Assembly: GCA_903929845.1 (NCBI GenBank)
Contig: CAIYWF010000238.1
Location: 1-25,428 of the forward strand
Direction of reading: 5' to 3'
Length of the DNA stretch: 25,428 bases
DNA from: an uncultured Chlorobiaceae bacterium
GTDB taxonomy: Bacteria > Bacteroidota > Chlorobiia > Chlorobiales > Chlorobiaceae
The position numbers and the translations under genes are program-made. The first letter of the stretch is position 1, and every line of letters starts with the position of its first letter. Of this stretch, positions 16,316 to 23,024 are shown piece by piece. The notes under the pieces were generated by a model, which worked only from the letters and a program-made list of their open reading frames with translations, was not told the DNA's origin and did no database searches.

Positions 16316-17374
16316 TCAGGACAGACGATCAAGGAAATTCCGCACCATGCCGCTGACCGTTGCAACATCGATAAGAAAGGCATCATGGCCATAGGGTTCA
16401 TCCAAGTAGAGAATGCTTGAATTCGGCATGAATCGGGCAAGCTCTTCCTGCTCCTCTTTCGGATAGAGAATGTCGGAATTGATGGAAAGAATCTCCACCG
16501 GGAGCATCATGGAGCGCAATACCTCTTCATACTCTCCCCTGTCTCTGGAAAGATCGTGCAAGTCCATTGCTTTGGTAAGGGTGATATAGGTGTTGGCATC
16601 AAACCGCTCTACCAGTTTTCTGCCCTGATGGAGCAGGTAGCTCTCGACCTTGAAGGCCTTTCCCTCCTGCTGATACTCGCGGCCAAAGCGTGACTGAAAG
16701 TTTTCAAAACTGCGATAGGTGCACATGGCCATCATCCTTGCTGCCGCAAGTCCTTTGCCGGGAGGATGACCCTCCTGGTACCTGCCGCCATTCCAGTCAC
16801 GATCGGCATAAATCGCCTGCCGCTGCGCCTCGCTCTGACCGATACACCATGAAGAGTGACGCCCTGAAGCACCCATCGGCATCAGCGCCTGAACAACTTC
16901 AGGATAAAGAAATCCCCACTCAAGCACCTGCATCCCGCCAAGAGAGGCGCCGACCACAAGCTTTACCCGCCCGATGCCCAGACCGGCAAGCAGAAGGCGC
17001 TGCACGTGCACCATATCCCTGATGGTGACCAGCGGAAAATCCGGCCCATAATGGCTGCCAGTCATTGGATTCAGAGAGATCGGACCCGTGGTACCATAAC
17101 AGCTCCCAAGCACATTCGTGCAGATAATAAAATCTGTGCTCTCATCGAATGCGCCTCCTTTGGAAAACATCCCTTCCCACCAGGCATCCGCATCAGCAGA
17201 ACCTGTAAGAGCCTGACAGATGAGGATCACATTATCTTTCGTGGAATTCAACGTACCCCATGTCCTGTAGGCTACCCGTATTGAGGGGATCACGCTGCCA
17301 AGCTCGGTCGTAAAGGGTTCTTTCGAATCAAAATAGTGCGTTTTTTCTGAAATGATCTCAGTATATGCTCTCAT
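16316..17374 (-). CDS. metX: Homoserine O-acetyltransferase
   Basis: This enzyme transfers acetyl from acetyl-CoA to L-homoserine, the committing step of methionine synthesis by direct sulfhydrylation, which suits a sulfide-using organism. The 352-residue alpha/beta-hydrolase has nucleophile S144 in the elbow GASLGGM (142-148), D301 in NSDILYP and H330 in YGHDAFL. Substrate-site blocks YRTWG (36-40) and ALTGSADA (55-62) are also present, and length is typical. The ATG is preceded by AAGAAG rather than a strong ribosome-binding site. Its leader holds a clear SAM-I riboswitch, so expression should fall when S-adenosylmethionine is abundant. No sulfhydrylase gene (metY) adjoins it here. It is convergent with serS and divergent from rsmB. 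Confidence 0.96.
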   Translation of the reverse strand: MRAYTEIISEKTHYFDSKEPFTTELGSVIPSIRVAYRTWGTLNSTKDNVILICQALTGSADADAWWEGMFSKGGAFDESTDFIICTNVLGSCYGTTGPISLNPMTGSHYGPDFPLVTIRDMVHVQRLLLAGLGIGRVKLVVGASLGGMQVLEWGFLYPEVVQALMPMGASGRHSSWCIGQSEAQRQAIYADRDWNGGRYQEGHPPGKGLAAARMMAMCTYRSFENFQSRFGREYQQEGKAFKVESYLLHQGRKLVERFDANTYITLTKAMDLHDLSRDRGEYEEVLRSMMLPVEILSINSDILYPKEEQEELARFMPNSSILYLDEPYGHDAFLIDVATVSGMVRNFLDRLS

Positions 17375-17411
17375 GCGCTTCTTGTCAGTTTAGCAAAAGC
17401 TTGTTCAAATA

Positions 17412-17440
17412 CTCCTTGGGGCGCGCTATCGCTCCCGGAG
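17412..17440 (-). promoter_or_regulatory. GC-rich leader hairpin occluding a GGAG, metX leader
   Basis: On the mRNA strand, CTCC (17437-17440) can pair with GGAG (17412-17415) around an inner stem GGG-A-GCG / CGC-G-CCC with loop ATAG. The GGAG is 37 bases before the metX ATG, too far to be its own ribosome-binding site unless folded. It may be a second regulatory stem of the riboswitch leader, or only a stable structure. Confidence 0.3.
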
Positions 17441-17443
17441 TGC

Positions 17444-17469
17444 AAAAATAACCCTGATGTAACGGGTTA
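17444..17469 (-). terminator. Riboswitch expression-platform terminator
   Basis: On the mRNA strand TAACCC (17464-17469) and GGGTTA (17449-17454) form a 6-bp stem with a 9-base loop, followed at once by five Us (17444-17448). It lies 50 bases after the SAM-I aptamer and before metX, as expected for transcriptional attenuation. The stem is short. Confidence 0.55.
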
Positions 17470-17518
17470 AAGGAAAATGTCTGAAGAGAGGTATGAAGCT
17501 GCAGAAAGGCATACATAC

Positions 17519-17625
17519 CATCATCATTCCCGGGCAATATTCCGGGATGGAATTGGCACCGATCATCGTGTAATGACGGTTGCCAAGGCTTCTCAGGGCC
17601 AGTCCCTCCACCTTTCTGGATGATA
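17519..17625 (-). promoter_or_regulatory. SAM-I (S-box) riboswitch aptamer controlling metX
   Basis: The RNA read from the minus strand contains the S-box core in order: AGGTGGAGGGACTGGCCC, GAGAAGCC, TTGGCAACC, then GGTGCCAATTCC. It also has a CCCGG/CCGGG helix (P4). The closing P1 helix pairs TATCATC (17619-17625) with the complementary GATGATG (17519-17525). The ~107-base aptamer has the usual size and sits upstream of a methionine-synthesis gene. SAM binding is known to favour the terminated or off state in this class. A spurious open frame across it is not a gene. Confidence 0.95.
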
Positions 17626-17735
17626 GCTTGAAATCTTGAAAAGAACATTTAATCTATTTAATCTACAACAGGGATTAGTATTTTACAAACTGCATGAAGA
17701 AGCGAATGCACTTAAATGATTTTTCATTATATCCC

Positions 17736-19022
17736 ATGACCACAGCACGAGAACTGGCTTTGAATGTCCTGCAATCACTCGAAACCGGAAAACAGCGATC
17801 TGACCAGATTCTGCACAAGGTCTTGCAACACTCTTCACTGAACCGCATTGACCGGGCGCTCTCCACAGGACTGGTCAACGGAGTACTGCGCTACCGCCTT
17901 CAGATTGATTTTATTATCAGCCATTTTTATCACCATAATTTTGAAAAAGCAGCGTCTGTCCTGAAAAATATTCTTCGACTTGGAGTCTATCAGATTCTCT
18001 TCCTCAACAAGGTTCCCGACTGGGCTGCCGTCAACGAATGCGTAAAACTGGCCAGAAAATACAAGGGAGAGCGTCTGTCGAAATTGGTCAACGGTGTGTT
18101 GAGAAAAATCACTCCGGAGAGCGTCACCCTTGACGTTTGGCTGAAGGATACAAAAATTGAAGAACAACTCTCCATACAATACTCGCACCCACAATGGCTG
18201 GTTGAACGCTGGATTAAGGCTTTCGGAAAGGATAATACTCAGTCCATCCTCATCTATAATAACCAGTTTCCGCGTTTTGGATTCAGAATCAACCGGCTGA
18301 AAACTTCTCCGGATCAGCTCTTTTCCGACCCTGCGTTTACCGACGACCATGAAGAGTGCGGCATGGAAAACTTCTTTCTTTCAAAAGATTTTAACCGCTT
18401 TGAACCTGCCGTGACCGATGGACGTCTTACGGTTCAGAACCCGACTCAGGGACTGGCCTGCCTGTTGCTGAATCCGGCTTCTGGAAGTGTCGTGGTTGAT
18501 TTGTGCTCAGCGCCAGGAGGAAAGGCCACCTTTATGGCGGAACTAATGCAGAACAGCGGCCAAATTATCTCCGTGGACCGCTATGAAAAAAAACTTCTGC
18601 GAATGGTGGCCCATACTGCTGCTCTCGGTATTACCATCATCAAAACCGTAGCCGCAGATGCCCGGAGCTTTGTGCCTGACCTTCTGCCTGGAGCTATCCT
18701 GCTTGACGCTCCCTGTTCGGGCACCGGAGTTCTTGGCCGACGCGCAGAACTGCGCTGGAAACTGAGCCCCGAGATGCTTCTGGAACTACAGGCACTGCAG
18801 GCGGAACTCCTCGATCATGCGGCCGAACTGCTTGATAAAGAGGGGGTTCTGGTCTATGCAACCTGCTCTCTTGAGCATGAAGAAAACAGTTTGCAGATTG
18901 AGAGGTTTCTGCAGAGACACCCTGAGTTTATCGCTGATCCCGAAGGCGCCATACTCACTCTCCCGGGTGAGCGCCCTGGCTTTGACGGCGGGTTCTGCCA
19001 GCGACTGCATAAAATCGCATGA
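17736..19022 (+). CDS. rsmB: 16S rRNA (cytosine-C5-)-methyltransferase RsmB
   Basis: RsmB makes the 5-methylcytosine at position 967 (E. coli numbering) of 16S rRNA, using S-adenosylmethionine. The 428-residue product has an N-terminal NusB-like helical RNA-binding domain (about 1-130, RELALNVLQSLETG ... LVNGVLRKI). The methyltransferase follows, with SAM loop VVDLCSAPGGKATFMAE, DAPCSGTGVLGRR (C327) and YATCSLEHEEN (C377), the latter two giving the paired cysteines of the m5C mechanism. The frame is open from ATG 17694, but MTTARELALNVLQ matches the family N-terminus, so ATG 17736 is preferred; the longer start is not excluded. The stop overlaps the xerD start in ATGA, indicating translational coupling. 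It is divergent from the metX riboswitch leader. Confidence 0.94.
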   Translation: MTTARELALNVLQSLETGKQRSDQILHKVLQHSSLNRIDRALSTGLVNGVLRYRLQIDFIISHFYHHNFEKAASVLKNILRLGVYQILFLNKVPDWAAVNECVKLARKYKGERLSKLVNGVLRKITPESVTLDVWLKDTKIEEQLSIQYSHPQWLVERWIKAFGKDNTQSILIYNNQFPRFGFRINRLKTSPDQLFSDPAFTDDHEECGMENFFLSKDFNRFEPAVTDGRLTVQNPTQGLACLLLNPASGSVVVDLCSAPGGKATFMAELMQNSGQIISVDRYEKKLLRMVAHTAALGITIIKTVAADARSFVPDLLPGAILLDAPCSGTGVLGRRAELRWKLSPEMLLELQALQAELLDHAAELLDKEGVLVYATCSLEHEENSLQIERFLQRHPEFIADPEGAILTLPGERPGFDGGFCQRLHKIA

Positions 19023-19933
19023 ACAGGCTGGACAACCACTATCAGAGAGTTCTTGAGAGCTTCCTGAATTATATGCTTGTGGAGCGCAACTTTTCGGCAA
19101 ACACCAGAGAGTCGTACAACAACGATCTCAAGCGCTACCTGCTTTTCATGCAGCAGAACTCAAGGCCGCTGGAGGCCATAACGACCCGTCATATTGAAGA
19201 GTTCATTACCGAGCTCTACACCATCGGCCTCGAAGCAAGCTCAATGGCCCGAAACATTTCCGCGATCCGCTCACTCCATAAATTTCTGGTGAACGAACGA
19301 ACGCTTAACGCGAACCCGGCGGAGAACCTCCATCAGCCAAAACAGGCCCAATACCTCCCGAACGTCCTCACAATTGATGAAACCATGCGACTGCTTGAGG
19401 CACCACAAGCTCTCACGCCTCCTAACAAATATGTTCTGCGGGACAAGGCGATGCTTGAGCTTCTCTACGCTACTGGGGTAAGAGTAAGTGAGCTTATCAA
19501 TATTCAGCAGCAGAATCTCTACTTCGATGCGGGTTTTATACGGATTTTCGGCAAGGGATCAAAAGAGAGGCTTGTGCCTGTTGGCAACTCCGCCATCGCG
19601 TGGGTCAAACGGTACCAGACTGAACTTCGACTTTCGCAAGTACAGCAGAACTCTGATGACTATCTGTTTCTTAATTCACGGGGAATAAAACTGACACGCA
19701 TGGCGCTCTTTGCCATGGTACGAAAATATGCCATCATGGCTGGTATAGAGAAAAGCATCAGCCCGCACACTTTCCGCCATACCTTCGCAACCCATCTTCT
19801 CGAAGGCGGGGCCGATCTCCGCGCAGTCCAAGAGATGCTCGGCCACAGCTCGATAGTCACCACCCAGATCTACACGCATATCGATCGCTCATTTATCAAA
19901 GAGGTACATAAAACCTTTCATCCGAGAGGATGA
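19019..19933 (+). CDS. xerD: Tyrosine recombinase XerD-like
   Basis: XerC/XerD recombinases resolve chromosome dimers at dif during division. The 304-residue product has an N-terminal SAM-like core-binding domain (about 8-95) and a C-terminal catalytic domain. Catalytic residues are R155 (GVRVSEL), K182 (GKGSKERLVP), the SPHTFRHTFATHLLEGGADLR block supplying His and Arg, the LGHSS histidine, and nucleophile Y285 (IYTHID). The ending IYTHID..F..EVHKTFHPR resembles XerD more than XerC. The ATG overlaps the rsmB stop by ATGA, so the two genes are coupled. Nothing nearby suggests a phage or integron integrase. Confidence 0.9.
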   Translation: MNRLDNHYQRVLESFLNYMLVERNFSANTRESYNNDLKRYLLFMQQNSRPLEAITTRHIEEFITELYTIGLEASSMARNISAIRSLHKFLVNERTLNANPAENLHQPKQAQYLPNVLTIDETMRLLEAPQALTPPNKYVLRDKAMLELLYATGVRVSELINIQQQNLYFDAGFIRIFGKGSKERLVPVGNSAIAWVKRYQTELRLSQVQQNSDDYLFLNSRGIKLTRMALFAMVRKYAIMAGIEKSISPHTFRHTFATHLLEGGADLRAVQEMLGHSSIVTTQIYTHIDRSFIKEVHKTFHPRG

Positions 19934-19938
19934 GAAGG
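19914..19938. terminator. Hairpin between convergent xerD and DUF2721 gene
   Basis: CCTT-TCATCC (19914-19923) and GGATGA-g-AAGG (19928-19938) form a 10-bp stem with one bulged G and loop GAGA. It overlaps the xerD stop and directly follows the DUF2721 stop. On the minus strand four Us follow (19910-19913), so it best serves the deaD-DUF2721 operon and may act in both directions. Confidence 0.5.
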
Positions 19939-19940
19939 GT

Positions 19941-20426
19941 TTACTTGTAATATCCCTTCGTCTCAATAATGAGTCTTTTCTTGTCATGACTCTCCATTTC
20001 AATTTTAAAGGCCGAAAGGGTCATATTGACATCAATGAAGAAAAAGAGCAACGAAAAACTCAGGCAGAGCATACTGAAAATAAAAATCCCCGATAACAGC
20101 ATCGGCAAATCAAGATTGACAAGTGCGCTTAGAAAAAGCATGATAATCAGCCAGCTCGCGCCAATACAGGTCATGCAAGCCAGGAGAATCGATGTACGGA
20201 TATAGCGCGCCCGTTTCCATAGAATGGCTACCTCCTGGTTGATTCTGAGAATATAGGATTCCGGATAGGATTCCAGATCATCAAGAAGTGAACGCGAACG
20301 GTCAATAACACGACCAAGCCTGTTGGTCATGGTAAGAAACAGCAAACCAAGGCCCGAGATGAGAATCATCGGGCCAATGGCAGTTTGAAGAATAGGGACA
20401 AGCTCCCTGAATGAAGTATTTAACAT
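19941..20426 (-). CDS. DUF2721 family integral membrane protein
   Basis: The 161-residue product has an amphipathic N-terminus (MLNTSFRELVPILQTAIGP) and three predicted membrane segments at about 18-33, 78-102 and 108-132. The conserved loop TNRLGRVIDRSR (34-45) identifies DUF2721, a family of unknown function. A charged tail follows the last membrane segment. The open frame extends 39 codons further upstream into the end of deaD, with a Lys/Arg-rich sequence foreign to the family, so the ATG ending at 20426 is chosen. It starts 19 bases after the deaD stop, so it should be transcribed with the helicase. Why a membrane protein follows a cold-shock-type helicase is not evident. Confidence 0.85.
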   Translation of the reverse strand: MLNTSFRELVPILQTAIGPMILISGLGLLFLTMTNRLGRVIDRSRSLLDDLESYPESYILRINQEVAILWKRARYIRTSILLACMTCIGASWLIIMLFLSALVNLDLPMLLSGIFIFSMLCLSFSLLFFFIDVNMTLSAFKIEMESHDKKRLIIETKGYYK

Positions 20427-20445
20427 GATATTTTTGTTGGAGAAC

Positions 20446-22239
20446 TTACCCTTTACGTTTCTTTTTGTTGCCTGTAAAAAATGAGGTCTCTTTTCCTGCC
20501 GCTGCCGGTTTATAGGGTTTTTTAAAACTCTTTTTTGGTGCATAAGGTGACTCTCGCTCCTGCTCTTCCATTTTGCTAAGCCTCAACTGACGGCCGCAGA
20601 CTCTCACCTTTCTCAACTCATGAAAGATATTATCAGGCATCCCCTGTGGCAGTTCGACCGTACTGTAACTATCATTGATAGAAATATGGCCGACCGATTC
20701 TGGATCAAGTCCAACCTCGTTCAGGATTGCGCCGAGAATATTGCCAGCCTTGACACCATGCTCACTGCCAACCTCAAGTCGGTACCGCTCCTTGCCCTCT
20801 TCGCCATAAGCCTCGCCCTTGCTCCTCCTTTTGACAGGCCCGCGATCCCTGTCCGACCCGCGCTCTCTGCCAGACCCTTCTCTCTCATCATGAAATTTTG
20901 CCTTCTCGGGCTTGTTGGATAACAGAAGAGGCGTTTCACCCTGAACCATCGAGGCAAGCGCAGCCGCAGCTTCAAGTTCCGGAACATCATGTTCGTGACA
21001 GTACTGTTCAATAAGCTTGGTAAAAAATCCAAGATCTTCGGCGGCAATCCTGTCGGTGATGCGCTGATTGAACTTTGCAATCCTCTTGTTGTTGATGACT
21101 TCCGTGGTTGGCAGTTCCATCAGCTCAATACGGCTATGCGTTGCCCGTTCAATGGAGTAAAGCATGTTTTTCTCTCTCGGAGAGACAAACAAAATGGCAT
21201 CGCCAGCACGACCAGCACGACCGGTGCGTCCAATACGGTGCACATAGGACTCTGTATCAGAAGGAATATCGTAGTTGATAACATGGCTGATTCGATCAAC
21301 ATCAAGTCCCCGTGCAGCAACATCGGTAGCAATAACAATACTCAACACTCCACTCTTCAGTTGCTCGACGGTACGTTCACGCTGACTCTGGGGCATATCT
21401 CCGTTGAGAGCGGCTGCACCATATCCTCTGGCCTGAAGCTTTTCTGCAAGTTCAATGGTCATGGTTTTGGTACGCACAAAGATGAGCATTCCATCAAACG
21501 GTTCAACTTCGAGAATTCTGGTCAGAATGTCGATCTTGTGGCTTCCACCGACAATCCAGTAGCGCTGCCGAGTGGTATCAACCGTCGTGGTTTTTGTCTG
21601 TATGGTAACCTCAGCAGGATTGGTAAGATACTTTTGCGCAATACGACGAATCGGCGGAGGCATTGTCGCTGAAAAAAGGGCTACCTGCCTTCCTTTGGGA
21701 GTCTGATCAAGAATCCATTCGACATCGTCGATAAATCCCATGCGAAGCATTTCATCGGCTTCGTCAAGCACCATACATTTGAGGGTGTTGAGATTCAGTG
21801 TCCCTCGCCGAATATGATCCATGACACGACCGGGTGTTCCAACAATAACATGCACACCTCGTCTCAACATGCGAAGCTGTATGCCGTAATCCTGCCCACC
21901 ATAAATAGGCACAACATGAAAACCCTTTAGGTATTCGGCATAACGCTGGAATGCCTCAGCAACCTGTATGGCAAGCTCCCTTGTCGGGGCGAGCACAAGC
22001 GCCTGGGGTTCTGCTTGTTCAAGATTGATATTGGAGAGTATCGGCAGTGCAAAGGCTGCGGTTTTTCCTGTTCCAGTCTGTGCCTGCCCAAGGACATCAC
22101 GTCCTTCGAGAATCAGGGGAATTGTCTGGGCCTGAATCGGCGTTGGATCTTCGTAACCGACCTTCTCAAGCGCTCTCATTAACGGTTCGGCAAGCTGAAG
22201 GGCGTGAAAATCCGTCGGCAATAATTGCTGTTCTTTCAT
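20446..22239 (-). CDS. deaD: DEAD-box ATP-dependent RNA helicase, DeaD/CsdA-like
   Basis: This ATP-dependent RNA-unwinding enzyme probably acts in ribosome assembly or RNA decay. The 597-residue product has all core motifs: Q motif PTPIQAQ (32-38), motif I AQTGTGKT (53-60), PTRELA, TPGR, DEAD (159-162), SAT (190-192), ATDVAARGLDV (304-314) and HRIGRTGR (334-341). The linker at 449-483 is rich in Arg, Glu and Gly. A DbpA-type RNA-binding domain follows (about 484-556, YRLEVGSEHGVKAGNILGAI), then a basic tail ending KKKRKG. The start at 22239 has AAAGGAAAA before it and matches the family. An in-frame upstream extension to 22338 runs through a terminator-like hairpin and is rejected. A TATAAT about 235 bases upstream implies a long leader. 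The DUF2721 gene follows at 19 bases. Confidence 0.95.
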   Translation of the reverse strand: MKEQQLLPTDFHALQLAEPLMRALEKVGYEDPTPIQAQTIPLILEGRDVLGQAQTGTGKTAAFALPILSNINLEQAEPQALVLAPTRELAIQVAEAFQRYAEYLKGFHVVPIYGGQDYGIQLRMLRRGVHVIVGTPGRVMDHIRRGTLNLNTLKCMVLDEADEMLRMGFIDDVEWILDQTPKGRQVALFSATMPPPIRRIAQKYLTNPAEVTIQTKTTTVDTTRQRYWIVGGSHKIDILTRILEVEPFDGMLIFVRTKTMTIELAEKLQARGYGAAALNGDMPQSQRERTVEQLKSGVLSIVIATDVAARGLDVDRISHVINYDIPSDTESYVHRIGRTGRAGRAGDAILFVSPREKNMLYSIERATHSRIELMELPTTEVINNKRIAKFNQRITDRIAAEDLGFFTKLIEQYCHEHDVPELEAAAALASMVQGETPLLLSNKPEKAKFHDEREGSGRERGSDRDRGPVKRRSKGEAYGEEGKERYRLEVGSEHGVKAGNILGAILNEVGLDPESVGHISINDSYSTVELPQGMPDNIFHELRKVRVCGRQLRLSKMEEQERESPYAPKKSFKKPYKPAAAGKETSFFTGNKKKRKG

Positions 22240-22266
22240 TGTTGTTTTCCTTTCCAGATCATTGAT

Positions 22267-22287
22267 AAAAAAAGCCTCATAAGAGGC
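22267..22287 (-). terminator. Terminator-like hairpin in the deaD leader
   Basis: On the mRNA strand GCCTC-TTAT-GAGGC forms a 5-bp stem followed by seven Us, ending 27 bases before the deaD ATG. The plus strand has no U-run, so orientation is clear. No complete gene precedes it on the minus strand after the terminator at 22538-22557, so it is best read as an attenuator of deaD, not as a gene terminator. Confidence 0.5.
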
Positions 22288-22475
22288 GGAAGTGGCAGCA
22301 ATGCAGGAAAGAAAAAAATGAAGAAGAGTTCTCATCAACCGAAAACATCGGGGCAGCTTAAAACAAAGCCAAGCGCCATCGAATCGTCACAAACGCTAAA
22401 AATTTATACTCAGTAGTACGATAAATTTTCCAGCATCCTTTCTTAGCATATTCACCACGCATTATAAACTTCAGG

Positions 22476-22481
22476 ATTATA
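22476..22481 (-). promoter_or_regulatory. Candidate deaD -10 box (TATAAT)
   Basis: There is a perfect TATAAT on the minus strand. The position 17 bases upstream reads TTCGTC, a poor -35 box, and lies at the edge of the inverted repeat at 22489-22522. If it is used, the deaD leader is about 230 bases. Confidence 0.4.
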
Positions 22482-22488
22482 CCATTTT

Positions 22489-22522
22489 TTTTGTAAAAGA
22501 CGAATTTATTTCTTTTACAAAA
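22489..22522. repeat. TTTTGTAAAAGA inverted repeat upstream of deaD
   Basis: TTTTGTAAAAGA (22489-22500) and TCTTTTACAAAA (22511-22522) are perfect 12-base inverted arms with a 10-base spacer. The core TTTTGTAAA/TTTACAAAA is shared with the inverted repeat before radC. Its position over the -35 region of the candidate deaD promoter fits an operator. It also provides U-rich sequence downstream of the neighbouring terminator. Confidence 0.5.
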
Positions 22523-22537
22523 GAAACCAACAAAGCT

Positions 22538-22557
22538 CCCCGCCGGAAGCGGCGGGG
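22538..22557 (-). terminator. Intrinsic terminator of the repeat-protein gene
   Basis: On the minus strand CCCCGCCG-CTTC-CGGCGGGG forms an all-GC 8-bp stem with a tetraloop, 14 bases after the stop of the frame ending at 22572, followed by AGCTTTGTTGGTTTCTTTT. Its position shows that transcription units were built to end after the 22572 frame. This supports that frame being the true C-terminus of the gene. Confidence 0.85.
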
Positions 22558-22571
22558 TATCTGGTCATACG

Positions 22572-23024
22572 TTACTGCGTTACAAGAGTATTGATTGAAA
22601 TTGTCCATTTCACGTTATCGATAGTCACCACAACATTGACTGGTGCGCCATTGATCGGCGCATCCGTGGCCGCAAATGTTTTGGTTTCTGCATTATACTT
22701 CAGCCAGCCAGGCAAGGGCGCACCATCTTCCATAGAAATCTTCACATTGCTACCTGTATTTACAATTTGCGATTGCAGGTTTTCAGGAAGAGCAAAGCTG
22801 AATGTTTTTTCAGAAACGGAAACGGTAATAACTCCATTGAGATTCTGCTTTGGCATACTGATCAACTGAACAACAGGCGCCGAAGTTGCACCACTACCAC
22901 CTTTACTTTTATCTGTACCAGCCGCATTATCGCTCCTTGATGTTTCCGAAGAAGTCGTTTCTCCGGTTGAAGTTGCTCCACCTGTTGAACCTGTTTCTCC
23001 TTTCTCCTGTTGAAGTCGTGCCAC
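22572..23024 (-). pseudogene. Frameshifted C-terminal part of the repeat exoprotein
   Basis: This frame holds the C-terminal end that the upstream repeat protein would have without the 7-bp duplication at 22994-23007. It encodes the last TSTGG-type units (GSTGGATSTGETTSSETS), a Ser/Gly linker, then an ~85-residue Ig-like module with TFSFALPENL, LPGWLKYNAETKTF and a closing beta strand, ending NTLVTQ. The nominal start MARLQQEKGETGS lies inside the minisatellite and has no sign of being real. The strong terminator at 22538-22557 follows. The module is related to the end of the TpsA at 4022-10198. It is expressed only if the frame is restored by slippage, or if the duplication is a sequence error. 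Confidence 0.75.

Larger units (their letters stand above)
22240..22571 (-). other. deaD leader and promoter region
   Basis: No separate gene is supported in this 332-base gap. On the minus strand it contains, in order, the terminator of the upstream repeat-protein gene (22538-22557), an inverted repeat (22489-22522), a TATAAT box (22476-22481), about 230 bases of likely leader, and a terminator-like hairpin just before deaD. A 32-codon open frame from ATG 22335 runs in phase into deaD and begins MRTLLHFFLSCIAATS; it could be a leader peptide, but has no clear ribosome-binding site. Confidence 0.5.

Noticed and set aside
16303..16319. CTGAG/CTCAG hairpin between convergent serS and metX as a bidirectional terminator
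   Set aside because: There are only 5 bp and no U-run on either side. The symmetry largely comes from two opposing TGA stop codons.
17385..17648. 87-codon open frame upstream of metX on the minus strand
   Set aside because: It covers the SAM-I riboswitch and its expression platform. The protein has no recognisable features and the RNA motifs explain the sequence.
22994..23010. Programmed ribosomal frameshift in place of mutation
   Set aside because: Restoring the frame needs a +1 shift. I see no slippery codon or stop of the known +1 type here, and the exact 7-bp duplication is a simpler explanation. It is not formally excluded.
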